Assembly (NCBI GenBank): GCA_031276335.1
Contig: JAISNH010000037.1
Coordinates: 1 to 14,845 of the forward strand
Reading direction: 5' to 3'
DNA from: Rickettsiales bacterium
GTDB lineage: Bacteria; Pseudomonadota; Alphaproteobacteria; Rs-D84; CACZYB01
DNA length: 14,845 nucleotides
Positions 13,699-14,845 of the stretch are shown piece by piece (position 1 is the stretch's first letter; every line of letters starts with the position of its first letter). A program made the translations under genes and the position numbers. The notes under the pieces were generated by a model. It made no database searches. It was not told the origin of the DNA and saw nothing but the letters and a program-made list of their open reading frames with translations.

Positions 13699-14055
13699 TT
13701 ACAGCCCCTCGTTCCTCAATTTCTCGCCGCCCAGAAGGTGCAGGTGGAAATGCGGCACCGACTGCCCGCCGGCCTCGCCTGTGTTCGCGACCAGCCTGTA
13801 CCCGTCCGCCGCAAGCCCGTAGTCCGCGATCGTATGGCTGAGGGCCGACAGGAAGTCCAGCTTCTCCGCGTCCGTCGCCCGCGCGCCGAATTCGGTGAAG
13901 CTGGCGTACTCGCCTTTCGGGATGAGGAGCAGGTGCAGCTTCGCCTTCGGGTATATGTTGTCGAAGACCAGCGAATGCTCCGTCTCGTATATTTTCTTCG
14001 CGGGCAGCTCGCCGCGCAAAATCCTGGCAAAGACGTTATTCCTATCGTAAGACAT
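13699..14055 (-). CDS. HIT-family nucleotide hydrolase (Hint-like)
   Basis: This 118-residue protein is a compact HIT-family enzyme, which typically cleaves AMP from adenosine phosphoramidates or related nucleotide conjugates. The catalytic triad motif HFHLHLLGG (102-110) has H102, H104 and H106. The N-terminal FARILRGELPAKKIYE (9-24), the NIYPKAKLHLLLIPK region (33-47) and NTGEAGGQSVPHFHLH are typical of the Hint/PKCI branch, and the length fits. The ATG at 14055 has AGGGGG five bases upstream. It converges on the LemA-like gene. Upstream it shares a regulatory region with the divergent XRE gene. The physiological substrate is unknown. Confidence 0.94.
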   Translation of the reverse strand: MSYDRNNVFARILRGELPAKKIYETEHSLVFDNIYPKAKLHLLLIPKGEYASFTEFGARATDAEKLDFLSALSHTIADYGLAADGYRLVANTGEAGGQSVPHFHLHLLGGEKLRNEGL

Positions 14056-14078
14056 TTTATCCCCCTAGTCTATTTTCG

Positions 14079-14107
14079 TTGCTTTTTGTTTTCTTTATGT
14101 ATATTAT
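14079..14107 (+). promoter_or_regulatory. Possible promoter of the XRE regulator gene
   Basis: TTGCTT (14079-14084) and TATTAT (14102-14107) are 17 bases apart, predicting a start near 14114. This lies downstream of the ATG at 14097, which argues for a start codon further in. It abuts the opposite-strand promoter of the HIT gene. Confidence 0.45.
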
Positions 14108-14118
14108 AGGTTGCAGGT

Positions 14119-14147
14119 ATTATAACACGGGACTTTGCGAATTGAAA
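14119..14147 (-). promoter_or_regulatory. Possible promoter of the HIT gene
   Basis: On the minus strand TTTCAA (14147-14142) and a perfect TATAAT (14124-14119) are 17 bases apart, predicting a start near 14112 and a leader of about 57 bases. The start point falls within two bases of that predicted for the opposite strand, so the two promoters would compete. Confidence 0.5.
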
Positions 14148-14594
14148 CCTAAAAAATACGAAACCGGAAAACCGAACGATTTGGATCTGAGCGCGCTTGA
14201 CGCCTACATCGGCCGCCGGCTGAAGCTGCGCCGCGTAATGCTTAGGATGAGCCAGGACGCGCTCGCCTCGATGATAGGCGTTACGTTCCAGCAGGTGCAG
14301 AAGTACGAATCCGGCGCCAACCGCATATCGGCCAGCCGCCTGTTCGTAATCGCCAAGGTGCTGCAGGTCGAAGTCGGCTTCTTCCTCGACGGAATGGAGC
14401 GGGACGTCCCGCAGATATCGGAAATGCTGGGGGAGGCCGAAGCCGCGGCGGGAGTGCGCGAGGACGAGGTGCAGTTCGACCCGATGCACGACACGGAAAC
14501 GCTTAGGCTGGTCAACGCCTACTGGAAGCTCGCCGATCCGGCGAAGCGCGAAAAGATACTGGACTTCATCGTATCCATGTCGGGCTCTGAATAG
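14142..14594 (+). CDS. XRE-family transcriptional regulator, PraR-like
   Basis: This DNA-binding regulator has ~150 residues. The helix-turn-helix (about 23-83) reads AYIGRRLKLRRVMLRMSQ, then GVTFQQVQKYESGANRISAS, which is the signature of an alphaproteobacterial group that includes PraR of rhizobia. The C-terminal LRLVNAYWKLADPAKREKIL (121-140) matches the short conserved tail of that group. An acidic linker (85-115) joins the two. The start is unsettled. TTG at 14142 is downstream of the predicted promoter and gives a typical length. An ATG at 14097 adds 15 residues but has no ribosome-binding site and precedes the predicted -10. The gene is divergent from HIT; self-regulation through the shared region is plausible but not shown. 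Its stop faces a basic reading frame on the other strand. Confidence 0.88.
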   Translation: MKPKKYETGKPNDLDLSALDAYIGRRLKLRRVMLRMSQDALASMIGVTFQQVQKYESGANRISASRLFVIAKVLQVEVGFFLDGMERDVPQISEMLGEAEAAAGVREDEVQFDPMHDTETLRLVNAYWKLADPAKREKILDFIVSMSGSE

Positions 14595-14598
14595 GCCG

Positions 14599-14736
14599 CT
14601 ATCTCTTCGCCCCGAACACGACCCTGATTTTCGTCTTCCCGGCCGCCGCACGCTTAGCGGGACGCGCGGAAACCATCGGTATTATCTTGGCTACGCTGAC
14701 CTTCGGCGCGGGCTTTTTCCGGAGGGATTTCCTCAC
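14599..14736 (-). CDS. Short basic Lys/Arg/Ala-rich reading frame, status uncertain
   Basis: From the stop at 14601-14599 a minus-strand frame is open to 14817. It reads as a very basic, Ala/Lys/Arg/Pro-rich sequence ending KTKIRVVFGAKR. An in-frame TAA at 14820-14818 closes it upstream. No ATG lies near the beginning; the first plausible start is GTG at 14736, giving 45 residues without a ribosome-binding site. It may be a small basic protein, or the tail of a longer gene broken by a real or sequencing frameshift near the window edge. I do not recognise it. Confidence 0.3.
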   Translation of the reverse strand: MRKSLRKKPAPKVSVAKIIPMVSARPAKRAAAGKTKIRVVFGAKR

Positions 14737-14845
14737 GACCGTGATTGTCGCCGCCGTCTTTTCCGAAATCGGTTTCCGCGAGGCCGGCCTTCTCGCCGCG
14801 GTTTTCGCCGCAGCCCTTTAAGCGCGGGCCTGCCGGACGGAGCCC
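14737..14845. other. Right window edge, no assignable gene
   Basis: The last ~110 bases continue the basic minus-strand frame to 14817. Beyond that frame's upstream TAA the same frame reads GSVRQARA into the window end, which could be the C-terminus of a gene lying outside. I see no RNA gene or terminator here. Confidence 0.3.

Overview
The window looks like chromosomal DNA of an uncultured alphaproteobacterium of fairly high G+C. This rests on four things. One is the cluster zinc-ribbon protein <- / -> ftsE-ftsX-YdcF-PlsC, an arrangement I associate with Alphaproteobacteria. The second is a PraR-like XRE regulator with the GVTFQQVQKYESG core typical of the class. The third is an Mla-type lipid transporter. 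The fourth is intergenic repeats of the kind scattered through alphaproteobacterial genomes. Genes are GC-rich yet use the isoleucine codon ATA often. No species can be named from the sequence.

Layout. Bases 1-1134 hold no convincing gene. They begin with an AT-rich stretch carrying a perfect ParB-binding parS site (82-97) and imperfect direct repeats, followed by a repeat island full of hairpins. On the minus strand lie mlaE-mlaF (1135-2664, own promoter). Upstream of these is a tightly packed minus-strand operon (2743-5618) that reads, in transcription order, zinc-ribbon membrane protein, small secreted four-cysteine protein, RluA/RluD-type pseudouridine synthase, and membrane-anchored FAM173-like methyltransferase. 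A divergent promoter region (5619-5746) separates it from a plus-strand operon ftsE-ftsX-YdcF-plsC (5747-8826) for cell division and envelope work. This ends at a hairpin that may serve both strands.

From 8913 to 13046 three large prepilin-like genes (464, 436 and 469 residues in transcription order) form one minus-strand operon. Each has a type IV pilin leader and hydrophobic helix, a shared middle motif resembling the PilV tip adhesin of conjugative pili, and its own unrelated beta-rich C-terminal domain. No pilus assembly gene, prepilin peptidase or recombinase is in view. Divergent from them is a LemA-like membrane protein whose promoter predicts a leaderless mRNA. The window ends with a HIT-family hydrolase (minus), a PraR-like regulator (plus) with an overlapping promoter region, and a short basic reading frame of uncertain status.

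Most of the window is envelope biology: phospholipid traffic (Mla), phospholipid synthesis (PlsC), division-coupled peptidoglycan control (FtsEX), a YdcF-type envelope protein and surface pilins. The three-PilV-like cassette and the isolated parS site next to a repeat island are the parts least explained by standard annotation.
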